DNA of 64,000 bases from Polaribacter sargassicola (GTDB taxonomy: Bacteria > Bacteroidota > Bacteroidia > Flavobacteriales > Flavobacteriaceae): the NCBI RefSeq assembly GCF_021991835.1, contig NZ_JAHDAU010000003.1, positions 1-64,000 on the forward strand, written 5' to 3'. The translations under genes and the position numbers were made by a program. Shown here one piece after another: positions 28,253 to 37,132 of this stretch. The notes under the pieces are model-generated. The model had not been told where the DNA came from. It made no database searches and was given only the letters and a program-made list of their open reading frames with translations. The stretch's first letter is position 1. Every line of letters starts with the position of its first letter.

Positions 28253-28715
28253 ACTAAGAAAAAAATAAAAATAAAAAGGCTTTAAATATGCTTAAAAGTA
28301 ACAGAAATTCCTTTAGTTAAGAAAACTAAACAAAAACTAGTCTTAACATCCTTACATTTTTAAATAAAAAACAAGTATTTAAATTATAAAAATAAACTTA
28401 AATATAGTAAAATAGCTTACATATTAAAACTAAAAACATTTTTTATATAGTAAATTGAAAATCATTTTGATTAATAAGTTATTAAGTATTATCGGCGAGT
28501 ATTAGAAACATTATATATTGAAAAAACAATTTCGAAATTGACTAATATTTCTAACCAAAAAACTATAATTATGATTATCATTTTATTTAAAATTATCTTT
28601 TCTATCACAGAAATTATATTTCAAATTTTGTTTTAAAAATTATACGCCACACAACTCAATATTTTAAGTATAGAATTGTTTATATTAGTAAAATTGATGA
28701 TAAACACAAAAATCT
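28253..28715. other. AT-rich intergenic spacer
   Basis: This 463-base stretch between the divergent antiporter gene and the 50-codon gene holds no ORF or RNA I can support on either strand. Apart from the antiporter promoter at its left edge I see only AT-rich sequence. Confidence 0.6.
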
Positions 28716-28868
28716 ATGAAAAAACAGGTTTTTAAAATTCTTGCTAAAATTAACAAACTGGTTTTACCTTCCTTTACAAAAAAAGGATTAGATATTTCTA
28801 AAGCCTCAAAAATACAACTAGCAATTATTGGTTGGAGAGCTTTTGTAACTTTAAACTCACTTGATTAA
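28716..28868 (+). CDS. Conserved small protein (50 aa)
   Basis: A 50-codon ORF beginning MKKQVFKILAKINKLVLPSF and ending with the segment IQLAIIGWRAFVTLNSLD. The pattern of a basic amphipathic N-terminus, TKKGLDISKASK and then IGWR matches a small conserved flavobacterial protein that, as I recall, is often labelled SsrA-binding protein. It is far too short to be SmpB, so I regard that label as wrong. It is followed after 15 bases by the DUF2007 gene and probably shares its transcript. Confidence 0.7.
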   Translation: MKKQVFKILAKINKLVLPSFTKKGLDISKASKIQLAIIGWRAFVTLNSLD

Positions 28869-28883
28869 ATTAATCTTAAAAAC

Positions 28884-29114
28884 ATGAAAAAAGAACACGT
28901 TAAAATATTTTCTAACACTTTTATAATTGTAAAAGGATTACAAAATATCTTAGAAGACAACAAAATATCATCTATAATTAAAGATAGATTTGAGTCTGCA
29001 AGGCTTGCTGGTTTTGCTGAAAGCACAAGTACTGTAGAGCTCTATGTATTAAATTTAGATTTAGAAAAAGCTGTAGATTTAACAGAAAGTTATAAAAAAG
29101 AAATAAATTCTTAA
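28884..29114 (+). CDS. DUF2007 small signal-transducing-type protein
   Basis: This 76-residue cytoplasmic protein has the DUF2007 pattern: an N-terminal VKIFSNTFIIVKGLQNILED region, a middle IKDRFESARLAGF, and C-terminal VELYVLNLDLEKAVDL. The fold is ferredoxin-like, related to PII-like and other putative signalling proteins. Its biochemical role is unknown. It is followed by the tRNA-Arg promoter. Confidence 0.75.
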   Translation: MKKEHVKIFSNTFIIVKGLQNILEDNKISSIIKDRFESARLAGFAESTSTVELYVLNLDLEKAVDLTESYKKEINS

Positions 29115-29153
29115 AAAAAGTAATATAGAATTTCTGTTTTTAAAAAATTACGT

Positions 29154-29161
29154 TATATTTG
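29154..29161 (+). promoter_or_regulatory. tRNA-Arg promoter -7 box
   Basis: TATATTTG, followed by CACCCGCT, 12 bases before the tRNA. The 16-base string is identical to that at the left edge of the window on the minus strand. Confidence 0.7.
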
Positions 29162-29173
29162 CACCCGCTTAAA

Positions 29174-29247
29174 GGCCATGTGGCGCAACTGAATAGCGCA
29201 CTTGATTACGGCTCAAGAGGTTCTAGGTTTGAATCCTAGCATGGTCA
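29174..29247 (+). tRNA. tRNA-Arg (anticodon ACG)
   Basis: A 74-base cloverleaf. The acceptor stem GGCCATG pairs with CATGGTC (one G-U). The anticodon stem CTTGA/TCAAG encloses the loop TTACGGC with anticodon ACG, which reads CGU and, after A34 deamination, CGC and CGA. The T-arm contains GGTTTGAATCC. No 3' CCA is encoded. It has its own promoter and terminator. Confidence 0.95.
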
Positions 29248-29252
29248 CTACT

Positions 29253-29297
29253 AAAACCAGTACTTTCCATCAATTTTGGAAATTACTGGTTTTTTTA
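29253..29297 (+). terminator. tRNA-Arg terminator
   Basis: AAAACCAGTA (29253-29262) pairs with TACTGGTTTT (29284-29293), with an inner TTTCC/GGAAA stem and a trailing T-run. Confidence 0.85.
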
Positions 29298-29320
29298 TTT
29301 CATCAATAATTCTTCTTCAT

Positions 29321-29355
29321 AAAAAAAGAGTAACCTTTTTCTAGTTACTCTTTTA
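29321..29355 (-). terminator. Terminator of the acyltransferase gene
   Basis: AAGAGTAAC (29326-29334) pairs with GTTACTCTT (29344-29352); on the minus strand it is followed by a 7-base T-run (plus-strand A-run 29321-29327). Confidence 0.85.
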
Positions 29356-29381
29356 ATTATTTTTATAATTAATCATCAGAT

Positions 29382-30503
29382 TTAAATACTCTTTTTCACT
29401 TTTACTCTACGTTGTCTATAATCTTCAAGCTTATTTGTAACTAATTCAGTTAAAAATATTGAAAAAATTATTGAAAAAATTGATAGAAATACACTTGTAT
29501 AAGTGTTAAATAACGGAACATCTATCCATCTTATAAAATTTAAAACGAGTATATGAGACAAATAAACAGGATAAGATAATTCCCCAATATATCTATCTCT
29601 TTTCCATCTTTTTGATAAGATAAATATAAACGGAATACTTAAGAATATACAAAATATATAAAACATTGATTTTAATGGAAAATGAGGATATGTTGGAAAA
29701 CTACCTATATAAGGTATAAAAGAATAGAACAATGAAAACACAAGTATAAAACCATAAATAATTTTTAATGTTGATGTTTTTATATCCATAGTCTTTACTT
29801 TTTTGTAAATATTGTATGAAAGTGTACCTAATAGAAAGAAGAAAATTTCTGATGGAAAAAATCTAAATGCCCAAGGATCTTTTTGATAACCATTTAAGTA
29901 TAAAACAACTCTAATTGCCAAACTGATAAATAATAAAACCGCTATAAATTTTACTTTTCTTCTAACAATAAAAGGAGCCATTAAATAAAAAATCAACTCT
30001 AAGCCAACTGTCCAAGCTTGTGGTGCTAATAAAAAATTATATAATGCTGGTTCTGTTTGCCTAAAATCTTTTGTAAAGAACAGACTACCAGTTACAGTAT
30101 CTAAACCAAGAAACATTACAATGTCTTGAAAAAATATAATGATGTTTGTTAGTATTAAGAAAAGTAAAGTACCAAAATTCATAGAATCATAATAATCTAC
30201 ATAAGGTTGTAACGGACCAAAACTGTTACCTGTAATAAAATACATTATTACAGAAAATAAAATAGTACACAAAGCAACAACCCAATATATAGGGTACAAT
30301 CTTAATAATCTATTTGTAATAAACAACTTATACGAATTGTTTTGACCTATATATTTTTCATTTAATATTAAAGCCATATAAAAGCCTGATATTACGAAAA
30401 ATGAATGAAGTGCTGTTTTACCTGTTACAAGTCCAAAACCAAATATAGCACCAGAATGCGCCACTAATACACATAATGCCAATAATAATCTTAATAATCC
30501 CAT
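29382..30503 (-). CDS. Acyltransferase 3 family membrane protein (OafA/YrhL type)
   Basis: A 373-residue protein with about ten membrane helices. The N-terminus LLRLLLALCVLVAHSGAIFG carries the catalytic His of the family, and TALHSFFVISGFYMALIL matches the second signature (FFxxSGF). Members O-acetylate or otherwise acylate envelope polysaccharides, peptidoglycan or lipids; the target here is unknown. A second, different member of the family follows upstream on the same strand, separated by 155 bases. Confidence 0.88.
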   Translation of the reverse strand: MGLLRLLLALCVLVAHSGAIFGFGLVTGKTALHSFFVISGFYMALILNEKYIGQNNSYKLFITNRLLRLYPIYWVVALCTILFSVIMYFITGNSFGPLQPYVDYYDSMNFGTLLFLILTNIIIFFQDIVMFLGLDTVTGSLFFTKDFRQTEPALYNFLLAPQAWTVGLELIFYLMAPFIVRRKVKFIAVLLFISLAIRVVLYLNGYQKDPWAFRFFPSEIFFFLLGTLSYNIYKKVKTMDIKTSTLKIIYGFILVFSLFYSFIPYIGSFPTYPHFPLKSMFYIFCIFLSIPFIFILSKRWKRDRYIGELSYPVYLSHILVLNFIRWIDVPLFNTYTSVFLSIFSIIFSIFLTELVTNKLEDYRQRRVKVKKSI

Positions 30504-30658
30504 TTCTTTTTTTGCAATTTTTACTTAATCAATTTTAGAGCCAAATATAATCATATGCTTCGAAACGAAATTAAATAATAAAAATTAAAGAGTAAAAAAC
30601 TTTATTTAAAAAACTTTGGAGATAATAATACCAGTATTGATTGTCTTAAAGACAAAAA

Positions 30659-31576
30659 TTACAGTAAATATTTTATCCTCTCATTTATTTTTATCAAAAC
30701 AAAAGACAAAGCAAAAGAAATTGAAATTGTTATAATAGCTAGAAAAACACTGTTAATTTTATAATTCATATTTAAAAAATGCATCACCCAAGGGTGAAGT
30801 AAATAAATAGATGTAGAAATTAATGAAATACTTTTTGAATTAAATTTTATGTAACATTGATAATTTATTACATAAATAAAAATTAAAGGACAAAGTAAAA
30901 TCAGTGAAAATAAATTATCATTTCTATCAAATTTAAAATGATAGTGTAAATAACTTTCAATTAATAAAGTAACTGTAAAAATTAAAATAAATAGGATATT
31001 GTGTTTGCCACTTATTTTTGTTTGCCAAGATGTTTTACGAATTAAATAACCTAAAATAAAAAAAGGCAAACCTAAAAACAGAAAGTTTCTATGAGAATAA
31101 ACATCAAAATATAAAATGTGAATATTTTTTAAAAACTGAATAAGACTTCCTAAAAAGAACAGGATAAATGAAATTAAAAAAAGAAATTTTATTTTCATTT
31201 TTTTCATCACATATAAAAGCATACCACATAACAAAAGAGCTTTTATGTACCAAAGGTGATGAAAACCAACAAAAAAATTAATTAGAATAGATTTAACATC
31301 TAAATGAAACCATAAAGGCGCATAAATTAACATCCAAACAAAATATAAAATAAACACCCTTTTCATCCATTTTACAATCGTTTTTTTCTCTATTACTTGC
31401 GTAAAAAAATAACCATTAATTATAAAGAACACAGGAACAGCTGTTCTAAATAATCCGTTTGTTGTTAAATAGTAAACATCTAAGCTAATATCTTTTAAAA
31501 AAAAACAATGAATTAAAACGACAAAAACTGCCAAAATAATTTTAAATAAATCAAGAGAAATATTTCTAGATTTCAT
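30659..31576 (-). CDS. Acyltransferase 3 family membrane protein, shorter form
   Basis: This 305-residue, polytopic protein begins with LDLFKIILAVFVVLIHCFFL (family His in the first helix) and has RTAVPVFFIINGYFF, the FFxxNGY version of the signature. It resembles the WecH/YiaH group of inner-membrane O-acetyltransferases. Its substrate cannot be read from sequence. It is only distantly related to the neighbouring acyltransferase and is probably a separate activity acting on surface glycans. Confidence 0.85.
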   Translation of the reverse strand: MKSRNISLDLFKIILAVFVVLIHCFFLKDISLDVYYLTTNGLFRTAVPVFFIINGYFFTQVIEKKTIVKWMKRVFILYFVWMLIYAPLWFHLDVKSILINFFVGFHHLWYIKALLLCGMLLYVMKKMKIKFLFLISFILFFLGSLIQFLKNIHILYFDVYSHRNFLFLGLPFFILGYLIRKTSWQTKISGKHNILFILIFTVTLLIESYLHYHFKFDRNDNLFSLILLCPLIFIYVINYQCYIKFNSKSISLISTSIYLLHPWVMHFLNMNYKINSVFLAIITISISFALSFVLIKINERIKYLL

Positions 31577-31610
31577 TTCTATCCATTGTGTTTTTTTCTT
31601 TACTAATACA

Positions 31611-31886
31611 TTAACTTAAATACTGTTTTATCATAATACGATGTTCTGGGATACTCTTATCGTAGTTTTCTACCAATAATTCTAAAATTTCTGGAGGATT
31701 AACTCCAATATCTTTTTTATTCTTGTATCTAGAAACATATAGATTGTAAGAGTTAATCTCAAATTTTTCGAATATTAAAAAATGAGTTTCATTTAATTCT
31801 GTAAAACTAATCTCGTTTCCAGAAAAAGCATCAGATTTATCTACAAAAAAATTAGAAAACTCATAATACTTAAAAACGTTTTCCAT
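31611..31886 (-). CDS. Hypothetical protein downstream of clpS
   Basis: This 91-residue protein is not recognised. It has no signal peptide, membrane segment or Cys motif, and is rich in aromatic and acidic residues. It starts two bases after the clpS stop and is the last gene of prmA-clpS, so it is almost certainly translated. Tight coupling to an adaptor of the Clp protease suggests a possible link to protein turnover, but this is only context. Confidence 0.6.
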   Translation of the reverse strand: MENVFKYYEFSNFFVDKSDAFSGNEISFTELNETHFLIFEKFEINSYNLYVSRYKNKKDIGVNPPEILELLVENYDKSIPEHRIMIKQYLS

Positions 31887-31888
31887 AA

Positions 31889-32164
31889 TTAAACTAGTTC
31901 TGCAGATAAACCTAATTGCAATAATTTAGAACATCTTGGTTCTAAATCTTTATATTCTCCAGATTTAACTGTACATTTTCCTTTATAATGTACTAAAGTT
32001 GCACATTGCTCTGCTTGTACTAAAGTATGATCACATACGTCTATTAAAGATTCTATTACATGATCAAATGTATTTACATCATCATTATGTAAGATAATTT
32101 CATGCTGAAATACTTCTTGTTCTAAAACATCTACTTCTTCTTGATTTTTTTCTTTTGTACTCAT
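31889..32164 (-). CDS. clpS: ATP-dependent Clp protease adaptor ClpS
   Basis: Delivers N-degron substrates to the ClpAP/ClpCP protease. About 91 residues, with a variable acidic N-terminal tail and a core HEIILHNDDVNTFDHVIESL followed by HTLVQAEQCATLVHYKG and CTVKSG. The NDD motif that contacts the N-degron pocket is intact. ATG 32164 (MSTKEK) looks more natural than the ATG two codons before it. It lies between prmA and the 91-residue unknown gene. Confidence 0.92.
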   Translation of the reverse strand: MSTKEKNQEEVDVLEQEVFQHEIILHNDDVNTFDHVIESLIDVCDHTLVQAEQCATLVHYKGKCTVKSGEYKDLEPRCSKLLQLGLSAELV

Positions 32165-32188
32165 AATCATAAAGGTATAAAATATTTT

Positions 32189-33025
32189 TTATTTTTTACT
32201 GTATTTTACGGCAACCCAATTGTTTCTTTCTATAAAGGTTTCTAATTTTAAATTATATTTAGAAACTTCTTCATCTATAATAGAAATATCTTCTTTGTAG
32301 AAACCACTTAGCAATAGAATCCCATTTTTATTTAAACAATTTGTATAAACTTCCATATCCATTAACAAAATATTTCTGTTGATATTGGCAATAATAACAT
32401 CGTATTTTTTATTGTTTAAAAGTGATGAATCTCCTTCGTAAACTGATATATTTTTACAATTATTACGAGCTACATTTTCTAAAGAGTTTTCATAACACCA
32501 ATTATCAATATCAATTGCATCAATAGGATTTGCTCCTTTCATTTCAGCAAAAATTGCTAAAATTCCTGTTCCGCATCCCATATCTAAGGTTTTTTTATTT
32601 GCTAAATCTAAATTGATTAAATGCTGTACCATCATGTGTGTAGTTTCATGATGACCTGTACCAAAACTCATTTTTGGCTCTATAACTATATCGTATTTTA
32701 AATTAGGATTTTCATGAAAAGGAGCACGAATACTCACTAGATTATCAACCTGAATAGGTGTAAAATTCTTTTCCCATTCTTGGTTCCAGTTAGTTTGCTC
32801 AACTTCCTTTTTATTATATTCTATAGAAAACTCATTAGAATTTAAAACAAAAATATCTTTTAAAACATCTTCATTCCATTCTCCTTTTTGAATGTAAGCT
32901 GTTACTCCGCTTTCATTTTCTACAAAACTCTCAAACCCAACATTACCTAGTTCTGCAATTAAAATTTCGGTAGCAGGCTCTTTTGGTGTTACTGTAAAAT
33001 TGTATTCTATATAAATATTATCCAT
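32189..33025 (-). CDS. prmA: Ribosomal protein L11 methyltransferase
   Basis: Trimethylates ribosomal protein L11 using S-adenosylmethionine. The 278 residues hold an N-terminal L11-recognition domain (about 1-85) and a class I methyltransferase domain with SFGTGHHETT, LDMGCGTGILAIFAE (SAM loop) and DVIIANINRNIL in the NPPY-like position. First gene of prmA-clpS-unknown on the minus strand, with clpS 18 bases downstream. Confidence 0.94.
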   Translation of the reverse strand: MDNIYIEYNFTVTPKEPATEILIAELGNVGFESFVENESGVTAYIQKGEWNEDVLKDIFVLNSNEFSIEYNKKEVEQTNWNQEWEKNFTPIQVDNLVSIRAPFHENPNLKYDIVIEPKMSFGTGHHETTHMMVQHLINLDLANKKTLDMGCGTGILAIFAEMKGANPIDAIDIDNWCYENSLENVARNNCKNISVYEGDSSLLNNKKYDVIIANINRNILLMDMEVYTNCLNKNGILLLSGFYKEDISIIDEEVSKYNLKLETFIERNNWVAVKYSKK

Positions 33026-33040
33026 AAATAAATTGCGTAT

Positions 33041-33076
33041 AAAAAATGCATCAAGATTTTAAATCTCGATGCAAAT
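33041..33076 (-). terminator. tpiA terminator overlapping a prmA promoter
   Basis: On the minus strand TGCATCGAGATT pairs with AATCTTGATGCA (one G-U) and is followed by a T-run. It ends the tpiA transcript. A perfect -7 box TAAATTTG (33072-33079, minus) overlaps the first arm, so prmA transcription may start inside or just after the hairpin. Confidence 0.75.
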
Positions 33077-33105
33077 TTATTGTAAATATCTTTAAATACT
33101 ATAAT

Positions 33106-33864
33106 TTATATAGCTTTAATAATCCCTGTAAAGTCATCAACTTTTAAAGCTGCGCCACCAATTAAACCACCATCTACATCTGGTTTAGAAAAAATTTCTT
33201 CTGCATTGGTTGGTTTTACACTTCCTCCGTATAAAATAGAAACTTCTTCTGCTACTTCTTTATTATATTTTTTTTCTATAATACTTCTAATAAATGCATG
33301 CATTTCTTGTGCTTGCTCTGCTGTTGCTGTTTCTCCTGTACCAATTGCCCAAACTGGTTCATAAGCTAAAATGATACTTTTCCAAGCACTAGCATCTAAG
33401 TGAAATAATGCATTTGTAAGTTGACTTTCTACAACTGCAAAATGGTTTTCTGTTTTTCTATCTTCTAATAATTCTCCAAAACAAAAGATAGTTTCTAATT
33501 CATTTTCTAAAATAGCATCTACTTTTGCTGCTAAAGTCTCATCTGTTTCATTAAAGTAAGTTCTTCTTTCAGAATGTCCTAAAATAACCGTTTTAATTCC
33601 GATTGCTTTTAACATATCTGCAGAAATCTCACCTGTATATGCACCACTTTTAGCTTGGTGCATGTTTTGTGCAACAACTTCTATTTTAGAATCATCTGCA
33701 GCTGTTATAGAAGCAGAAAGATTTACAAATGTAGGAGCAACAATTACACGAGTATTATTTAATTCTTCTTTCTTAATTGCTTTTTTTAAATCTTTGATAA
33801 GCTTTTTACTTTGTTTCTTATCATTATTCATCTTCCAGTTACCTGCTACAATTTTTGTTCTCAT
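33106..33864 (-). CDS. tpiA: Triosephosphate isomerase
   Basis: Interconverts dihydroxyacetone phosphate and glyceraldehyde-3-phosphate in glycolysis. 252 residues, normal length. The active-site residues are in place: Lys in AGNWKMN, His in VILGHSERR, Glu in LAYEPVWAIGTG, and the phosphate loop is VSILYGGSVKPTNA. It is flanked by its own terminator. Confidence 0.97.
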   Translation of the reverse strand: MRTKIVAGNWKMNNDKKQSKKLIKDLKKAIKKEELNNTRVIVAPTFVNLSASITAADDSKIEVVAQNMHQAKSGAYTGEISADMLKAIGIKTVILGHSERRTYFNETDETLAAKVDAILENELETIFCFGELLEDRKTENHFAVVESQLTNALFHLDASAWKSIILAYEPVWAIGTGETATAEQAQEMHAFIRSIIEKKYNKEVAEEVSILYGGSVKPTNAEEIFSKPDVDGGLIGGAALKVDDFTGIIKAI

Positions 33865-33987
33865 AATTCTATTTTTTATTTTCTAAAATATTTGATGTTA
33901 TCTTACTTTAATTATGTCGTAAATTTAAGAAATGGAAAATCAAATATGGTTGAGAAAATCAAATAGTTACTAAATCGTTATATTTTT

Positions 33988-34479
33988 TTAATCTAAAGCA
34001 TCTTTAATTCTTTTATCATATGCTTTTGTTACATTAAAAAGGATGATTTTTCCGTTTTCATCAACAACCAAATATCTAGGAATCCAGCTAACATCTAAAA
34101 AATCTACCAAATCTCCTTCCTTCATCCCTTTAGGTAAATTATAATGTACTCCTTTAATATTGTAATGCTCTATTGCTTTTTTCCAATAACTTTTTCTTTC
34201 ATCAACAGATAAAAATAAAAAAACAACATCTGGGTATGTTCTTTGCAGATCTTTTATTCTTGGCATTCCTTTTAAGCAATCTCTGCACCAACCTGCCCAA
34301 ATATCAATTAAAATCTTTTTTCCTTTATGCTCTTTTAAAACATCTTTAAAGCTAGATGAAACTCCGTTTAAATTATACACTTTTTCATTGAGTGCTTTTT
34401 CTGTAAATTCTGTTGGTTTTTCTAAATTACAACTTACAAAAAGTAGTAAAACAGCTAAAATTGTTATTTTTTTGAACAT
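33988..34479 (-). CDS. Thioredoxin-like lipoprotein (TlpA type)
   Basis: A 163-residue lipoprotein (lipobox VSC, Cys at 17) with a thioredoxin fold. The redox motif is WCRDC in DIWAGWCRDCLKGMPR, and the cis-Pro segment is WIPRYLVVDENG. Members act as periplasmic or surface thiol:disulfide reductases, often in cytochrome c maturation or resistance to oxidation. It stands alone, divergent from pyrF. Confidence 0.87.
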   Translation of the reverse strand: MFKKITILAVLLLFVSCNLEKPTEFTEKALNEKVYNLNGVSSSFKDVLKEHKGKKILIDIWAGWCRDCLKGMPRIKDLQRTYPDVVFLFLSVDERKSYWKKAIEHYNIKGVHYNLPKGMKEGDLVDFLDVSWIPRYLVVDENGKIILFNVTKAYDKRIKDALD

Positions 34480-34553
34480 AATTTATTTTTAATTTGAGTC
34501 TTATAAATATTTGAATACTTACAACTACAGATGGTAATAAAAACAAAAATACC

Positions 34554-34561
34554 TACTTTTG
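34554..34561 (+). promoter_or_regulatory. Predicted pyrF promoter
   Basis: TACTTTTG is an exact -7 box, 20 bases before the pyrF ATG. Confidence 0.5.
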
Positions 34562-34580
34562 CGTAACTATTAGAAAACAA

Positions 34581-35402
34581 ATGACAACACAAGAACTTAT
34601 TGCTCAGATAAAAAAGAAAAAATCTTTTTTATGTATTGGATTAGATGTAGATTTAAATAAAATTCCACCTCATCTTTTAGACGAAGAAGACCCTATTTTT
34701 GAATTTAACAAAGCAATTATTGATGCAACTCATCATTTATGTGTAGCTTATAAACCTAATACAGCATTTTATGAAGCTTACGGTTTGAAAGGTTGGCAAT
34801 CTTTAGAAAAAACGATTAACTACCTTAATACTAGTTACCCAGAAATTTATACTATTGCAGACGCTAAACGTGGAGATATTGGTAATACATCTACAATGTA
34901 TGCAAAAGCATTTTTAGAAGATTTAGCATTTGATTCTGTTACCGTTGCACCATATATGGGTAAAGACTCTGTAGAACCTTTTTTAGCGTTTAAAGATAAA
35001 CATACTATTATGTTGGCTTTAACATCTAACCAAGGTGCTTTTGATTTTCAAACAAAAGAAGTAGACGGAAAAGAATTATACAAACAAGTTTTAGAAACTT
35101 CTAAAAACTGGAAAAACTCAGAAAACTTAATGTATGTTGTTGGAGCTACAAAGGCAGAATATTTTAAAGAAATTAGAAAAATTGTTCCTACTTCTTTTTT
35201 ATTAGTACCGGGTGTTGGTGCACAAGGTGGTAATTTACAGGATGTTTGCAAATACGGACTATCTGAAAATATTGGCTTATTAATTAATTCTTCTAGAGGA
35301 ATTATTTACGCTTCTAATAATAATGATTTTACAGAATCAGCCGCTAAAAAAGCAGAAGAACTACAAAGCCAAATGGCAGATATTTTAGATGCTAATTTTT
35401 AA
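34581..35402 (+). CDS. pyrF: Orotidine 5'-phosphate decarboxylase, type 2
   Basis: Catalyses the last step of UMP synthesis. At 273 residues it is the longer type 2 form. The catalytic DxKRxD is [11 protein letters not shown], with [12 protein letters not shown] at the N-terminus, [13 protein letters not shown], and [11 protein letters not shown] near the phosphate-binding site. It is a single gene ending at a bidirectional terminator. Confidence 0.95.
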   Translation: MTTQELIAQIKKKKSFLCIGLDVDLNKIPPHLLDEEDPIFEFNKAIIDATHHLCVAYKPNTAFYEAYGLKGWQSLEKTINYLNTSYPEIYTIADAKRGDIGNTSTMYAKAFLEDLAFDSVTVAPYMGKDSVEPFLAFKDKHTIMLALTSNQGAFDFQTKEVDGKELYKQVLETSKNWKNSENLMYVVGATKAEYFKEIRKIVPTSFLLVPGVGAQGGNLQDVCKYGLSENIGLLINSSRGIIYASNNNDFTESAAKKAEELQSQMADILDANF

Positions 35403-35433
35403 AAAAGATTAAACAAATTTCTTTTTCTAACAT

Positions 35434-35464
35434 AAAAAAACCACCTCGAATGAGGTGGTTTTCT
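35434..35464. terminator. Bidirectional terminator between pyrF and the SusD gene
   Basis: AACCACCTC (35439-35447) pairs with GAGGTGGTT (35452-35460), with A-run and T-run on the two sides. Confidence 0.9.
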
Positions 35465-35486
35465 AATTATATAAGACTATATGCTT

Positions 35487-37103
35487 CTAATTCTGATCTG
35501 CTTCCGTTAAATTTGGATTTGCATCAATCTCTGCTTGTGGAATTTTCCAAATCCAATCATTATTCAAAGATGGTTTTTCTTGGATAAATCCATCTCTGTA
35601 TAAATTATCATCAGCTCCAGAGTTTGTTAAATCAATTCCTTGGTCCCAACGAATGTAATCATGGAAACTAAATCCTTCTCCATATAACTCAACAGCTCTT
35701 TGCCATTTAATATGATCCATTAATGCATCTTGAGAAGCATATACAGATGCATCATAATCTGTATCTCTTGCACTTCCAAATTCTTGAAGAACCGCTTGTG
35801 CTCCTGTAATATCAGACAACATCGCTTTAGCTTCTGCTTCAATTAAATACATTTCTGATGCTCTCATATAAATAACATCATCTGGATCAATAGAACCTGG
35901 ATTCTTTTGTAAAAACTTAACAGCCATATATGGGTGTGTGTTGTGCCCTGTTGTCATTCCGTATTTAGTAATAATAGCTTCCCATGCATTCCAAAAATCA
36001 TCTGAATTATCATAATTAGGATCTGTAGTATAACTACCACCTTGTCCGTTAGAAGCAGACGAGTTTGTGTTTGGTGCCAAAGGTAAAGCCATATTAATTC
36101 TAAAATCTGTAGACGGAATAGCATCGTACACTTCTTTATCTATTAATTTTGGATTTGTTCTGTTTTGACTACCATTAAACGTAGGACTAATAAAGTAAAA
36201 GTAAGATTGGTAATAATTAGTTTCTGCATCAATTACAGTTCCTCCCCAAATAACCTCAGATAGCTCTACTGTATTAAAACCAGATAACCAATCAGACTCA
36301 TCTAATAAAGGAAAACCTGAACGAGCTAATACAGCAGCGTCAGCAGCATCTTGCCATTTACCTTGAGTTAAATCTATTCTCGCTTTTAAACCATAAGCTG
36401 CATTTATAGATAAATGAGATTTATTATCTGGACTAGAAGCACCATCAAAAAAGCTGATAGAGTTTTCTATATCTGCATTAATTTGGTCGTAAATTACTTG
36501 TACTGTAGATCTAGGCTCACTCGTATAAGGAGCTCCAGCTTCTAATAATAATGGTACACCAGCATCTGAAGATGGATTTCCAATTAAATACCCTTTAGCA
36601 AAAGTTGATACTAATTGATGATATGCCCAAGCTCTATACGCATATGCTTGTCCTAATATATTTCTTACATCCGCATCTGCAGTTGCATAACCATTAACTT
36701 CTACTAAATTAATTAAATTATTAGATGTAGCTATAATATGGTAACGCATGTACCAAAAGTTGTTTACTGTTGTAAAATTTGCATTTGTATGTGTTAACCA
36801 TCTTAACTCACTTGTCATCCAACCATTTCCTGGTGATGAATGAATATTAGTTCCTGCCATTGCATCTAAAGCTGGTATGTAAAAACTTTGTCCACTTCTA
36901 GCAGAAGTACCTCCTGGCAATGGGTTTTGAGCATACATAACTCTATGCAATCCATTTAATACCAAAAACATATTGTTTACACTTGCAAAAGCATCTGCTT
37001 CTGCAATAGCATCTGTAGGTGTTGTTTCTAAGAAATCTTCTGAACAACTAGAAACAAGTACTACTAGTAATCCTATAATTAATAGGTTAATTTTTCGTAA
37101 CAT
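35487..37103 (-). CDS. SusD/RagB family nutrient-binding lipoprotein
   Basis: A 538-residue surface lipoprotein (lipobox SSC, Cys about 20) that caps a SusC-type TonB transporter and captures its ligand. It begins CSEDFLETTPTDAI, the typical RagB start, shows NILGQAYAYRAWAYHQLV (TPR helices), and ends with WQRAVELYGEGFSFHDYIRW and an IPQAEIDANPNL tail. It follows susC-like by 29 bases. No glycoside hydrolase, sulfatase, peptidase or regulator accompanies the pair, so the ligand cannot be inferred. Confidence 0.95.
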   Translation of the reverse strand: MLRKINLLIIGLLVVLVSSCSEDFLETTPTDAIAEADAFASVNNMFLVLNGLHRVMYAQNPLPGGTSARSGQSFYIPALDAMAGTNIHSSPGNGWMTSELRWLTHTNANFTTVNNFWYMRYHIIATSNNLINLVEVNGYATADADVRNILGQAYAYRAWAYHQLVSTFAKGYLIGNPSSDAGVPLLLEAGAPYTSEPRSTVQVIYDQINADIENSISFFDGASSPDNKSHLSINAAYGLKARIDLTQGKWQDAADAAVLARSGFPLLDESDWLSGFNTVELSEVIWGGTVIDAETNYYQSYFYFISPTFNGSQNRTNPKLIDKEVYDAIPSTDFRINMALPLAPNTNSSASNGQGGSYTTDPNYDNSDDFWNAWEAIITKYGMTTGHNTHPYMAVKFLQKNPGSIDPDDVIYMRASEMYLIEAEAKAMLSDITGAQAVLQEFGSARDTDYDASVYASQDALMDHIKWQRAVELYGEGFSFHDYIRWDQGIDLTNSGADDNLYRDGFIQEKPSLNNDWIWKIPQAEIDANPNLTEADQN

Positions 37104-37132
37104 AATATAATATTTTTAAATTTTAATAATTT

